Assembly: GCF_022213955.1 (NCBI RefSeq)
Contig: NZ_JAKNTW010000038.1
Coordinates: 1-64,000 of the forward strand
Length of the DNA: 64,000 bases
Source of the DNA: Dolomitihabitans soli
GTDB lineage: Bacteria > Actinomycetota > Actinomycetes > Streptosporangiales > Streptosporangiaceae
Reading direction: 5' to 3'
Positions 1 through 8,737 of the stretch are shown here, piece after piece. A program made the translations under genes and the position numbers. The notes beneath the pieces are model-generated. The model had not been told where the DNA came from. It did not search any database and saw only the letters and a list, made by a program, of their open reading frames with translations. Each line of letters opens with the position of its first letter. Position 1 is the stretch's first letter.

Positions 1-75
1 CGCGGCGCGCGGGGGGGGGGGGGGGGGCGCCGGGCGTGCCCCCCCCCGCCCCCGCCCCCCCCCCCCCCCCGGACG
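1..75. repeat. homopolymer G/C tract at window edge
   Basis: A run of 17 G is followed by C runs of 9, 5 and 16 separated by single bases or short spacers. The G and C runs could pair into a hairpin. No coding signal is present. The tract may be real low-complexity DNA or an assembly or sequencing artefact; the sequence alone cannot decide. The rest of the stretch up to the protease gene contains no gene that I can support. Confidence 0.6.
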
Positions 76-290
76 GCCGCCCGCGCCGGGGGATCGAGGC
101 GGCCCGCCCTGACGGCGGTCGCGCCAGTGGTCAAACGGTTCCAGTCGTCATTATGGGCGACCGTAATAAGCCGTTAGCCGGGCGCATTACTGAAGTCCGG
201 AAACTGGTAATCGAAATTTCCTGACATAGGATGCTTCCGCCTCTAAACCCTCTTGAAAAGTCGATAAATGGGCTTCATTCTTCTCGGCGT

Positions 291-310
291 GACTGTAAAA
301 GATCACAGTC
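291..310. promoter_or_regulatory. inverted repeat upstream of protease gene
   Basis: The 6-bp arms GACTGT and ACAGTC are separated by 8 bases and lie just before the ribosome binding site of the protease. This could be an operator or an RNA hairpin in the leader. No regulator is linked to it in the window. Confidence 0.35.
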
Positions 311-326
311 CCGCTAAGGAGTGCAT

Positions 327-3300
327 GTGTCCCGTACTTCCCGGCACTGGCGCACGGTCCTCGTCTCCGTGCTCGCCGTCCTCGGCCTCCTCATCCCCCA
401 GGGAACGGCGCAGGCCGCACCCGCTCCCGACAAGATCAGCGATGCGGTGCTCTCCGAGTTGGAGCGCAGCGATAAATCCACCTTCTGGGTTCGGATGAAG
501 GGCGAAGCAGATCTTTCCGCCGCACGCAGGGCGGTCACCAAGGACGACAAGGCGCAGTCGGTCTTCACCGCGAAGACCGAGCACGCCAAGACCTCGCAGG
601 CGGACCTGAGAGCGCTGCTCAAGGCGCAGCAGGCCGAGTTCACCCCCTTCTGGATCGTCAACGCGGTCAAGGTCACCGGTGACGCCAAGCTGGCGGGCGA
701 GATCGCCAAGCTGCCCGAGGTGGACCGGATCGATCCCGTCCGGACGCTGTCGCTGCCCAAACCCGTGCCGGGCACACCGGTGGCCAAGGTCAACGCCGTC
801 GAGTGGAACGTCGACCGGATCAACGCCCCCGGCGTCTGGAGCGAGCTGGGCGACCGGGGAGAGGGCCTGGTGGTGGCCCACATCGACTCCGGCGCGCAGT
901 TCGACCACCCGGAGATCGCCGCCGCCTACCGCGGCAAGCAGCCCGACGGCACCGTGGACCACGACTACAACTGGTTCGACCCCGCCCGGATCTGCCCGAC
1001 CAACGCGCCGTGTGACAACAACGGCCACGGCACCCACGTCATGGGCACCATGGTCGGCGCGGGCGGCATCGGCGTCGCGCCCGCCGCCAAATGGATCGCC
1101 GCCAAGGGCTGCGAGGTCAACACGTGCACCGACGCGTCCCTGCTGGCCGCCGGCCAGTGGGTGCTCGCCCCCACCGACCTGGCCGGTCAGAACCCGCGCC
1201 CGGACCTCGCGCCCGACATCGTCAACAACTCCTGGGGCGGTGACGGCTTCGACCCCTGGTACAAGCCGACCGTGGACGCGTGGGTGAACGCGGGCATCTT
1301 CCCGATGTTCGCCAACGGCAACGAGGGCCCGGCCTGCCGTACCAGCGGATCGCCCGGACAGTACGTGGCCAGTTACAGCAGCGGTGGATTCGACGTGAAC
1401 AACGTGGTCTACAACCGCTCCAGCAAGGGCGAGGGCGAGAACGGCGAGATCAAGCCGAACCTGTCCGCGCCAGCCGTGAACGTGCGCTCCTCCGTGCCCG
1501 GTAACACCTACGACAGCTACACGGGTACCTCCATGGCCTCGCCGCACGTGGCGGCCACGGTGGCGCTGATCTGGTCGGCCGCGCCCCGGCTGCAGGGGAA
1601 CATCGCCGCCACCCGGTCCCTGCTCGACGGGACCGCGATCGACGTCAACGACACCAGCTGCGGGGGGACCGCCACCGACAACAACGTCTGGGGCGAGGGC
1701 CGCCTCGACGCGCTCGCCGCGGTCCGGGCCGCGCCCCGGGAGGCCCTCGGCGAGCTGAAGGGCACGGTCACGGCCGGCGGCACCCCGGTCGCCGGCGCCA
1801 CGCTGACGATCTCCGGCCCGCTCAGCCGTACGGCGGGCACCGCGCAGGACGGGACCTTCAGCGTCCCGCGGCTGCTTCCCGGCGACTACGAGATCACCGT
1901 GACCAGGTTCGGCTACGACGAGGGGGTCGCGACCGCGACCGTCGTCGGCGACCAGACCGTCGTCACGGACATCGCGCTGACGCGGCAGGCGACCGGCGTG
2001 GTGTCCGGCACGGTGACCATCGCGGGCACCCCGGAGCCGGGCGTCACCGTGGCCGCGACCGGCACGCCGGTCAGCGCCGTCACCGACGGCGCGGGCCGCT
2101 ACCAGCTGACGCTGCCGCAGGGCTCCCACAGTCTCCAGGTCACGCCGCGGTCGCGCTGCGGAGCCGGCACCACGGTGCCGGTCGAGGTGACCGGAGACGT
2201 GACCAAGGACGTCGAGCTGCCACTGCGCGGCGACGGCTTCGGCTACACCTGCGCGAGCGGCGCCCAGCCGTACGTGGCGGGCACCGAGAAGCACGCGCTC
2301 ACCGGCGACGACGAGGCGGCGCAGGTCACGCTGCCGTTCGCGGTGCCGTTCTACGGCGCGGCCCAGTCCCGGGCCTGGATCGCCACCAACGGCTTCGCCA
2401 CCTTCGCCGCGGACCGGGTCACCACGGCGGGGAACGGCGCGCTGCCCTCGGTCGCGACGCCGAACCTCGCGGTGTACCCCTACTGGGACGACCTGGTGGT
2501 CGACGCCGAGGCGGGGATCTACACCGCGACCACCGGCACCGCGCCGCGCCGTACGTTCGTGATCGAGTGGCGCAACGTCCGGTTCTACTCGGAGGCGGCT
2601 CAGCGGCTGTCGTTCTCGGTGCTGCTCGGTGAGGACGGCTCGATCTCCTACCGCTACAAGGACATCGAGAGCGAGCGCGACCAGGGCACCAGCGCCACGG
2701 TCGGGATCGAGAGCGCGGGCGGCACCGACGGCCTGCAGTACTCCCGCGACTCCGCCGCGATCAGCAGCGGGCAGGGGGTGACGTTCACCGCCAGCAGGCA
2801 CGGCCTGGTGACCGGCGTCGTCACCGACGCCAACGACGGCGAGCCGCTGGCGGGCGCGTCGGTGAAGGTGGGAGACGTGGCCACGTTCACCACCGCCGCC
2901 GACGGCACGTTCACCGGGCAGGTGCTGGCCGGCGACTACGCGGTTGAGGTGTCCAAGGAGCACTACGGCACCTTCACCCAGGAGGTCACCGTCGCACCGA
3001 CCGTCGTCACCAAGATCGACACCGCTCTGGTGACCGGCAGGGTCAGCGCCTCACTGGCGGAGCTGAGCGTGGTCGCGCCGGCGAACTCCAGCCGGACGCG
3101 TACGGTCGACCTGTCCAACCTGGGCACGGCGACCGCCTACACGGTCACGACCGACCCCGCCCAGGGCGGCTGGCTGACCGTCACCCCGGCCTCGGGGCAA
3201 CTCGCCAAGAACCAGACCGCGAAACTGACGGCGACCATCTCCAGCACCGGCGTCCAGCCGGGCGGAATGCGCACCGGCAAGCTGATCGTCCGCTCGGCCA

Positions 3301-3836
3301 GCGGCCGGCAGCCGGTCATCGAGATCACCGTCACGGTCGTGGTGCCCGCGCACCAGGTCGCGGTGGACGCGGCGGGCTCCAAGGAGATCGTCGACGGCAC
3401 CGGGGACCGCTGGACCGTCGACCGCAAGTACACCCAGGGCGGCCACGGCTACGTCGCCACCTCGACCCGTACGACCACCTCCAGCCGGACCATCGCGGGC
3501 ACCACCGAACAGGAGCTGTTCAAGCGGGCCCGCGAGAACATGCTGGAATACCGCTTCGACAAGGTGCCGGCCGGCACCTACACGGTGGAGCTGGGCTTCG
3601 CCGAGACCCGGTCGATGCCGATGGGCTCACGAGTCTTCGACGTCATCGTCGAGGGCCAGCTCGCGATCCCGGCCCTCGACCTGGCCCTGGAGGCGGGCAC
3701 GTACACGGCGGTCACCAGGCAGCACACCGTGAAGGTCACCGACGGCCAGCTCAACGTGCGCTTCGCCGCACGCAAGGGCGCACCGATCGTCAGCTTCGTC
3801 CGCATCTCCGAACGCCCCGACAAGGCCACGCCGTGA
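327..3836 (+). CDS. secreted S8 (subtilisin-like) serine protease with C-terminal accessory domains
   Basis: An exported endopeptidase of about 1170 residues. A Sec signal peptide ends near AQA|AP. An inhibitor I9-type propeptide follows, then the catalytic domain with Asp in HIDSGAQFDHPE (about residue 188), His in GHGTHVMG (about 237) and Ser in GTSMASPHVA (about 405). After it come two carboxypeptidase regulatory-like beta domains, a central beta domain, a third regulatory-like domain, an Ig-like stretch, and a C-terminal malectin-type domain (VDAAGS, then YTVELGFAE) that may bind carbohydrate. Two in-frame GTG codons are possible starts. The one at 327 is preferred because AAGGA sits 6 bases upstream, whereas it abuts the GTG at 321. 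Monocistronic; convergent with the next gene 9 bases away. All catalytic residues are present. Confidence 0.93.
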   Translation: MSRTSRHWRTVLVSVLAVLGLLIPQGTAQAAPAPDKISDAVLSELERSDKSTFWVRMKGEADLSAARRAVTKDDKAQSVFTAKTEHAKTSQADLRALLKAQQAEFTPFWIVNAVKVTGDAKLAGEIAKLPEVDRIDPVRTLSLPKPVPGTPVAKVNAVEWNVDRINAPGVWSELGDRGEGLVVAHIDSGAQFDHPEIAAAYRGKQPDGTVDHDYNWFDPARICPTNAPCDNNGHGTHVMGTMVGAGGIGVAPAAKWIAAKGCEVNTCTDASLLAAGQWVLAPTDLAGQNPRPDLAPDIVNNSWGGDGFDPWYKPTVDAWVNAGIFPMFANGNEGPACRTSGSPGQYVASYSSGGFDVNNVVYNRSSKGEGENGEIKPNLSAPAVNVRSSVPGNTYDSYTGTSMASPHVAATVALIWSAAPRLQGNIAATRSLLDGTAIDVNDTSCGGTATDNNVWGEGRLDALAAVRAAPREALGELKGTVTAGGTPVAGATLTISGPLSRTAGTAQDGTFSVPRLLPGDYEITVTRFGYDEGVATATVVGDQTVVTDIALTRQATGVVSGTVTIAGTPEPGVTVAATGTPVSAVTDGAGRYQLTLPQGSHSLQVTPRSRCGAGTTVPVEVTGDVTKDVELPLRGDGFGYTCASGAQPYVAGTEKHALTGDDEAAQVTLPFAVPFYGAAQSRAWIATNGFATFAADRVTTAGNGALPSVATPNLAVYPYWDDLVVDAEAGIYTATTGTAPRRTFVIEWRNVRFYSEAAQRLSFSVLLGEDGSISYRYKDIESERDQGTSATVGIESAGGTDGLQYSRDSAAISSGQGVTFTASRHGLVTGVVTDANDGEPLAGASVKVGDVATFTTAADGTFTGQVLAGDYAVEVSKEHYGTFTQEVTVAPTVVTKIDTALVTGRVSASLAELSVVAPANSSRTRTVDLSNLGTATAYTVTTDPAQGGWLTVTPASGQLAKNQTAKLTATISSTGVQPGGMRTGKLIVRSASGRQPVIEITVTVVVPAHQVAVDAAGSKEIVDGTGDRWTVDRKYTQGGHGYVATSTRTTTSSRTIAGTTEQELFKRARENMLEYRFDKVPAGTYTVELGFAETRSMPMGSRVFDVIVEGQLAIPALDLALEAGTYTAVTRQHTVKVTDGQLNVRFAARKGAPIVSFVRISERPDKATP

Positions 3837-3845
3837 CCCGGCCGG

Positions 3846-4853
3846 TCACCGTGGCTCGGGGCCGGTGAGGCGGCGGTCGCCGCGCGTGGTGATCACGAAC
3901 ACCTGCCAGTTGTAGTAGGCGTAGAAATTACGGATGTCCCGCTTCATCTGGCGGGCGTGGAGGAGGACCGCGTCGACGTAGGCGTAGGAGTGGTTGTACG
4001 CGTACAGCGCGCGGCGGTAGTCACCCGGCGCACCTGAGGCGTGCAGGTAGTTGGCGGCGGCGAGCAGGGCATCATCGGTGTCGTGCACGTCGCCGCCCAT
4101 GCCGTACGCCTTCCAGGTGCCCGGCATGAACTGCATGGGCCCCTTGGCGCCGGTGTGGCTGGGCGACCGGACGCGGCCGAACTTGGTCTCGACGAACATC
4201 ACCGCCGCCAGCACCTCCCATTCGACCCCGAACCGGCGCTCCGCCTTCCGGAAGGCGCGGAGCAGGTCGCCGGCGGGCTCGGGCGGCCGGACCCGGAACT
4301 TCGCGGTTCCGGTGAGCGGCCGGACCAGGGAGCGCAGGTTGCTGGTGGCCTTCACGTTGTCCTTCGCCTGCCCGGCCAGCGCCTTCGGCAGCTCCGCGTA
4401 GGTGCGGGCCGCGAGCTTGGGATTGCGGGCCAGGTGGCGGTAGACGCGCTGCTGGTGCAGTGCGAGCAGGACCACCGGCTCGGGGGCGGGGTCGTTCTTG
4501 CCGGTCCAGCCGTCGATGGCCTGGCGGAGGTCGGCGGTGGTCTTGACCAGGTCTCCGGCGAGCCGGGACGGGTCGCCGGGGATGGCCACGTCGGGCGCCG
4601 GCGGGATGGGCGCCGGGGACGGGGGCCGCTCCGCGGACCGTGCCGGGGCCGGCCGCTTCTCGGCGGACCGGGTCACCTCCTGGGCGGCGGCCGCGGGGGT
4701 CGGTCCCGGGGAGCCCCCGCAGCCGGAGATCACCACGGTCAGCCCGACCAGTGGCACCGCCACCAGCCGCCCACGCCACCGGGCCGTGTTCGTGCCCGTG
4801 ACCGGGCCGGTCGCCGGTGAGCCCTCCAGGGGCCGCGCATTCTGATCCTTCAC
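3846..4853 (-). CDS. lytic transglycosylase lipoprotein (SLT fold)
   Basis: Predicted to cleave peptidoglycan glycan strands at the cell surface. A GTG start at 4853 gives a hydrophobic signal ending in the lipobox VISGC (Cys about 45). A Pro/Ala-rich linker and a helical region follow. The C-terminal transglycosylase domain has the catalytic Glu in MFVETKFGR, then GPMQFMPGTW and ALYAYNHSYAYV, the standard SLT/MltB-type signature. The reading frame stays open far upstream across the neighbouring gene, but that part has no lipoprotein or SLT features and overlaps the Thg1 gene in another frame, so the internal GTG was chosen. Start confidence is moderate; family assignment is strong. Confidence 0.85.
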   Translation of the reverse strand: MKDQNARPLEGSPATGPVTGTNTARWRGRLVAVPLVGLTVVISGCGGSPGPTPAAAAQEVTRSAEKRPAPARSAERPPSPAPIPPAPDVAIPGDPSRLAGDLVKTTADLRQAIDGWTGKNDPAPEPVVLLALHQQRVYRHLARNPKLAARTYAELPKALAGQAKDNVKATSNLRSLVRPLTGTAKFRVRPPEPAGDLLRAFRKAERRFGVEWEVLAAVMFVETKFGRVRSPSHTGAKGPMQFMPGTWKAYGMGGDVHDTDDALLAAANYLHASGAPGDYRRALYAYNHSYAYVDAVLLHARQMKRDIRNFYAYYNWQVFVITTRGDRRLTGPEPR

Positions 4854-4924
4854 CGGCCCCAAGTTACCCCGCGCGGAGGTCCCGCAGGTCCGTTGCCCGC
4901 CGAACGCGCCGCGTCGTCCCGCCG

Positions 4925-5686
4925 TCAGTCCGCGACGGGCGGACTGATCAGCCGTTCGACGAGCTGCCGGTAGGCGGCCTTCATCGGCAGGTCCCGTTCC
5001 ACGTGCAGGCGGCGTCTGCGGGCGATGACGTCGATGCCGCGGATCGGGTCGTGGCCGGGGTGATCGTAGGTCTCCCACCACAGGCCGACACCCCGGCGTT
5101 GCCAGGCGGGCAGCTCGTTGAAGTTGACGCCGTGCTGGAACAGCAACTCGTTCTTGTCGGCGACGGTGGTGCGTTCCAGGATCCGCCCGGCGTCGCGCTG
5201 GGAGCTGCCGTTCTCCCGCAGGGTCCAGTAGCACCAGCCGTTGAGCGCGCAGCGGGCGGCGTCGGCCTGCCGCCAGGACAGGTAGTCGACGACGTCCTCG
5301 ATGGTGTTGCCCAGCCAGATGCGGCTGTCGAAGTGCACGGGCGCCCCGGCGGCATGGGTGAAGGCCGCGGCGGCGACGGCGGCGGAGATGGACACCAGCT
5401 TCTCCACCTCGCGGCTGAACAGGTCGAAGTCCGGCGGCAGCACGACGGAGATCTCGTCGCTCTCGGCGTACGCGTAACGCCCGCCGAGCTCCTCCAGCAG
5501 GGATTGCGCGGTCGTCGCCATGAGCGCCGAGAAACGCGCGTCGAAGGGCTTGTCGAAACGCGGCTCGGTGAAGCGGGAGAAACGGCGGCCGTCCACCCGG
5601 ATGATCGCCCAGGAACCGGGCGGCAGCGTGAGCGAGTGGAACCACTCCCGAGCCCGCATCCTGGCTTCCAGCTCGTTTTGGTTCAC
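4925..5686 (-). CDS. thg1: Thg1-like 3'-5' nucleotide polymerase (tRNA-His guanylyltransferase family)
   Basis: Thg1-family enzymes add nucleotides in the 3'-5' direction to tRNA 5' ends. Bacterial and archaeal Thg1-like proteins repair 5'-truncated tRNAs by templated addition. The 253-residue length is normal for the family. The metal-binding Asp is in RVDGRRFSRFT (about residue 32), and the second acidic cluster is ESDEISVVL (residues 75-83). The GTG start overlaps the TGA of the upstream kinase gene (GTGA), so the two are probably translationally coupled. Most bacteria encode G-1 of tRNA-His in the genome, so tRNA repair is more likely than guanylylation; that is inference from the family. 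Confidence 0.85.
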   Translation of the reverse strand: MNQNELEARMRAREWFHSLTLPPGSWAIIRVDGRRFSRFTEPRFDKPFDARFSALMATTAQSLLEELGGRYAYAESDEISVVLPPDFDLFSREVEKLVSISAAVAAAAFTHAAGAPVHFDSRIWLGNTIEDVVDYLSWRQADAARCALNGWCYWTLRENGSSQRDAGRILERTTVADKNELLFQHGVNFNELPAWQRRGVGLWWETYDHPGHDPIRGIDVIARRRRLHVERDLPMKAAYRQLVERLISPPVAD

Positions 5687-6177
5687 GCCTCATCCTCTCG
5701 TATCGAGAAACCGCCGCGGCCGTCGAACCCGACCGTGAACAGCCGGTCGAACCCGTCGTCCGGGCGCGGGCGGCGCAGGCGTCCCAGCGTCGCGAAGACG
5801 CCGACCTCGGGCACCCGCGCCCGCCCCTCTCGTACGGCGTTGCGCGCGAGCGACCCGTCCACGTCGGGCGGGAACCAGTACCCGGTCACCCGCGCCCCGT
5901 GCTCGGCGGCCACGTCGATGAGCGGCCGCCACTCCTCGGGCGAGGGGTTGGTGTTGTCCACCGCCACGCTGCGGCCCTGCTCCAACGCCTCGTGGATCAG
6001 ACGGAGCTGACGCCGCTGCCGGTGCCGGGCCTTGCGGAAGTCGTCCTTGCTCACGTGGACGTGGGTCGCCTCCAGCGCCTGGCGGTAGAACGTGCTCTTG
6101 CCCGATCCCTGCAACCCGACAAGGATCGCCACCTCCAGCGCACCTGCTTCGTCACCCGGTCTTCGTGGCGTGCTCAC
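5683..6177 (-). CDS. P-loop kinase, polynucleotide-kinase-like
   Basis: A small (164 aa) ATP-binding protein of the AAA_33/zeta-toxin-like kinase group. Walker A is GLQGSGKST (residues 21-29). It is followed by SKDDFRKARH and the VAVDNTNPSPEEW motif typical of 5'-OH polynucleotide kinases such as the N-terminal kinase domains of Pnkp and T4 Pnk. It could phosphorylate RNA or DNA 5'-hydroxyl ends, which would give a substrate suited to the coupled Thg1-like polymerase. No phosphatase or ligase domain is fused. Its substrate cannot be fixed from sequence; a small-molecule kinase is possible. Confidence 0.75.
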   Translation of the reverse strand: MSTPRRPGDEAGALEVAILVGLQGSGKSTFYRQALEATHVHVSKDDFRKARHRQRRQLRLIHEALEQGRSVAVDNTNPSPEEWRPLIDVAAEHGARVTGYWFPPDVDGSLARNAVREGRARVPEVGVFATLGRLRRPRPDDGFDRLFTVGFDGRGGFSIREDEA

Positions 6178-6308
6178 CAGGCCATCGTTCCACCCCGCCG
6201 AGGCGTGCCGTCCGGCACGGGCGCCCCTCGCCGAGACTGGTCTTCGCCGACCTCAGCGGTACGGCGGGCGCCGTGCACCGGCCTGACAGGCGTCTTCGGC
6301 CACGGGAT

Positions 6309-7070
6309 TCACGCTCCCGGGACGCCCGGTGAGACGGCCAGATGCCGGGCGGGGAACTCGCCGCCGCCGTGGACGGCGAGGTCCGCGCCCGTGACGTAGG
6401 GGGAGAGGTCGCCGGCGAGATAGAGGCAGGCGCCGGCCACGTCGGCGGGCGTCGCCATCCGGCCCATCGGGATCAGCTCCCCGATCGGGGCCCCGTCGTA
6501 GAAGGAGGCCGCCGCCTCGGTCCGGACCAGCCCGGTGGTGATGTGGTTGACCCGCACCTTCGGCGCCCATTCGAGGGCGAGGGCCCGGGTGAGCGCGAGG
6601 AGCCCGGCCTTGGCCGCGGAGTAGGCGGCGGTGCCCGGTTGCGGATCGTGGGCGGCGACGCTGCCGATGTTGACGATGGCGCCGCCGGTCCGCTGGCCCT
6701 GCATGATCGCGTTGGCCGGCTGCGCGACGTAGAAGGGCGCGAGCAGGTTGAGGGCGACGACCTTCTCCACGAGCCGCGGGGAGATCGTGTCCGCCGCCGC
6801 GGCCGGCGAGCCGCCGGCGTTGTTGACGAGCACGTCGAGCCGCCCGAGGTGGTCCGCCGCCCGCTCCACCAGCCCGGCGGCGGCCGTGGCGTCCCGGATG
6901 TCCGCCGCGACGAAACGGGCGGACCGCTCTCCGGCGCGGGGCAGGGCGCCGGGTTCCCGGCGCCCGCCGACGACCACCTCGGCCCCCGCCGCGAGGAACG
7001 CCTCCGCGATCGCGTGGCCGATCCCCCTGGTCCCGCCGGTGACCAGCACCGCCCGGCCGCTGAAGTCCAT
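6309..7070 (-). CDS. short-chain dehydrogenase/reductase (Rv3549c-like)
   Basis: A classical NAD(P)-dependent SDR of 253 residues: cofactor motif TGGTRGIG (11-18), NNAG (83-86), and the catalytic triad Ser137, Tyr150, Lys154 (YSAAK). It is divergent from echA20, as Rv3549c is in Mycobacterium tuberculosis, so it probably belongs to the same KstR2-controlled steroid C/D-ring regulon. Its exact substrate is unknown. A strong GGAGGG ribosome binding site precedes the ATG. Confidence 0.85.
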   Translation of the reverse strand: MDFSGRAVLVTGGTRGIGHAIAEAFLAAGAEVVVGGRREPGALPRAGERSARFVAADIRDATAAAGLVERAADHLGRLDVLVNNAGGSPAAAADTISPRLVEKVVALNLLAPFYVAQPANAIMQGQRTGGAIVNIGSVAAHDPQPGTAAYSAAKAGLLALTRALALEWAPKVRVNHITTGLVRTEAAASFYDGAPIGELIPMGRMATPADVAGACLYLAGDLSPYVTGADLAVHGGGEFPARHLAVSPGVPGA

Positions 7071-7105
7071 CGCTTTCCCTCCGGTGGCTTGCTATCTTAC
7101 TTTCT

Positions 7106-7119
7106 AACAAATGTTTGGT
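7106..7119. promoter_or_regulatory. candidate KstR2 operator
   Basis: AACAAATGTTTGGT fits the published KstR2 half-site arrangement AnCAAGnnCTTGnT. The only deviations are a paired substitution of the inner G and C by A and T, which keeps the dyad. It lies in the divergent promoter between the SDR and echA20, just downstream of a TATCTT -10-like element (7093-7098), so binding would block both directions. The cognate TetR gene is in the same cluster. Confidence 0.65.
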
Positions 7120-7133
7120 GGAAGGACGAGCGG

Positions 7134-7883
7134 ATGGGCATCTCCACCACGAACCACGACGACGGGATCGCCGAGATCGTCATGGACCTGCCGCCGGTCA
7201 ACGCGCTGCCCGTACGGGGCTGGTTCGACCTGGCGCACGCCGTCCGGTCGGCCGGGCGCGACCAGCGGACCCGCGTGGTGGTGCTGCGCGCGCTGGGCAA
7301 GGGCTTCAACGCCGGGATCGATCTCAAGGAGACGCAGGCCGCCACCGGCTTCGACGCCCTGGTGGGCGCCAACCGGGGCTGCTTCGCCGCGTTCGCGGCC
7401 GTCTACGGATGCGAGGTTCCGGTCATCGCCGCCGTGCACGGGTTCTGCCTGGGCGGCGGCGTCGGCCTGGCGGGCAACGCCGACATCGTGATCGCCGCCG
7501 AGGACGCCTACTTCGGCCTCCCAGAGGTGGCCCGCGGAGCGCTCGGCGCGGCGACCCACCTGGCCCGGCTCGTTCCCCAGCATCTCGTCCGCGCGATGGT
7601 CTACACCTGCCGCAACGTCGGCGCCGCCGAACTGCACGCCTTCGGCTCCGTGCTGGAGGTGGTCCCCGCCGGACGGCTCCGCGCCGCCGCCTTCGAGGTC
7701 GCCCGCCAGATCGCCGCCAAGGACCCCTACGTGATCCGCCGGGCCAAGGAGTCGCTGAACGGCATCGACCCGATCGACGTCGAGCGCAGCTACCGCTTCG
7801 AACAGGGCTTCACCTACGAACTCACCCTGACCGGCGCGGGCGACCGGCACCGTGACGCCTTCCTCGCCGAGGAGCCGGAGTGA
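7134..7883 (+). CDS. echA20: EchA20-like enoyl-CoA hydratase/hydrolase of steroid ring D opening
   Basis: A crotonase-superfamily protein of 249 residues. In the HIP pathway, EchA20 hydrolytically opens ring D of the bicyclic CoA thioester. Family marks are DLPPVNALPVRGWFDLA near the N-terminus, oxyanion-hole segments GFNAGIDLKE and HGFCLGGGVGLAGN, and FGLPEVARGALGAATH; these agree with the recalled mycobacterial EchA20 sequence nearly throughout. The ATG at 7134 follows GGAAGGACGAGCGG. It is the first gene of the rightward operon and its stop overlaps the ipdA start (GTGA). Confidence 0.9.
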   Translation: MGISTTNHDDGIAEIVMDLPPVNALPVRGWFDLAHAVRSAGRDQRTRVVVLRALGKGFNAGIDLKETQAATGFDALVGANRGCFAAFAAVYGCEVPVIAAVHGFCLGGGVGLAGNADIVIAAEDAYFGLPEVARGALGAATHLARLVPQHLVRAMVYTCRNVGAAELHAFGSVLEVVPAGRLRAAAFEVARQIAAKDPYVIRRAKESLNGIDPIDVERSYRFEQGFTYELTLTGAGDRHRDAFLAEEPE

Positions 7884-8737
7884 CCAAGACGATGACGGCC
7901 GAGGAGGTCGCGGGCTCGCTGGAGAACGGCATGACGGTCGGCATCGGCGGCTGGGGCTCGCGCCGCAAGCCGATGGCCCTGGTCCGCGCGATCTGCCGGT
8001 CCCCCGTCGAGGACCTCACGATCGTGTCGTGCGGCGGAGCCGACGTGGGCCTGCTGTGCGCCGCCGGGAAGGTCCGCAGGCTGATCGCCCCCTTCGTCAC
8101 ACTCGACTCCATCCCGCTCGAACCGCACTTCAGAGCCGCACGGCAGCGCGGGGCCGTCGAGTTCACCGAGTACGACGAGGGCATGTTCATGTTCGGCCTG
8201 CTCGCGGCGGCGCACCGGCTGCCGTTCCTGCCGACCCGGGCGGGGCTGGGCTCCGATGTCATGCGGATCAACCCGGGGCTGCGCACGGTCCGCTCGCCGT
8301 ACGAGGACGGGGAGGAACTGGTCGCGGTGCCCGCGCTGGCGCTGGACGTGGCGCTCGTGCACCTGGACCGGGCCGACACGCGCGGCAACGGCCAGTACCT
8401 CGGCCCCGATCCCTACCTGGACGACCTGTTCGCCAAGGCCGCCGCCCGCTGCTACCTGAGCTGCGAGCGCCTGGTGGACCCGGGCGGGCTCGCCGGCCCG
8501 CCGCAGACGCTGCTGGTCAGCCGGATGCACGTGACCGGAGTGGTGGAGACGCCGGGCGGCGGCCACTTCACCGACTGCGGCCCCGACCACGCTCGCGACG
8601 AGGCGTTCCAGCGGCACTACGCCGGCGCCGCGGCCGGCCGGGAGACCTGGGCGGCGTTCACGGACCGCTTCCTGACCGGGGACGAGGCCGCCTACCAGGA
8701 GCAGGTGCGGCGCTGGCACGAGGAGGAACGACGGTGA
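7880..8737 (+). CDS. ipdA: IpdA, alpha subunit of COCHEA-CoA hydrolase (CoA-transferase fold)
   Basis: This 285-residue protein belongs to the CoA-transferase superfamily. IpdAB has lost transferase activity and hydrolyses the last carbon ring of the steroid nucleus. Diagnostic segments shared with mycobacterial IpdA are IGGWGSRRKPMALVRA, LLCAAGKVRR, YDEGM, LPFLPTRAGLGSDVM and the tail APGGHF-like ETPGGGHFTDC. The GTG start overlaps the echA20 stop. Its own stop overlaps a GTG preceded by AGGAGG, but that GTG opens a mini-ORF rather than ipdB. Confidence 0.92.
   Translation: MTKTMTAEEVAGSLENGMTVGIGGWGSRRKPMALVRAICRSPVEDLTIVSCGGADVGLLCAAGKVRRLIAPFVTLDSIPLEPHFRAARQRGAVEFTEYDEGMFMFGLLAAAHRLPFLPTRAGLGSDVMRINPGLRTVRSPYEDGEELVAVPALALDVALVHLDRADTRGNGQYLGPDPYLDDLFAKAAARCYLSCERLVDPGGLAGPPQTLLVSRMHVTGVVETPGGGHFTDCGPDHARDEAFQRHYAGAAAGRETWAAFTDRFLTGDEAAYQEQVRRWHEEERR

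Noticed and set aside
303-2963. Long open frame antisense to the protease gene
   Set aside because: Composition is the Arg/Gly/His-rich shadow typical of GC-rich DNA, no domain is recognisable, and the opposite strand encodes a clear protease.
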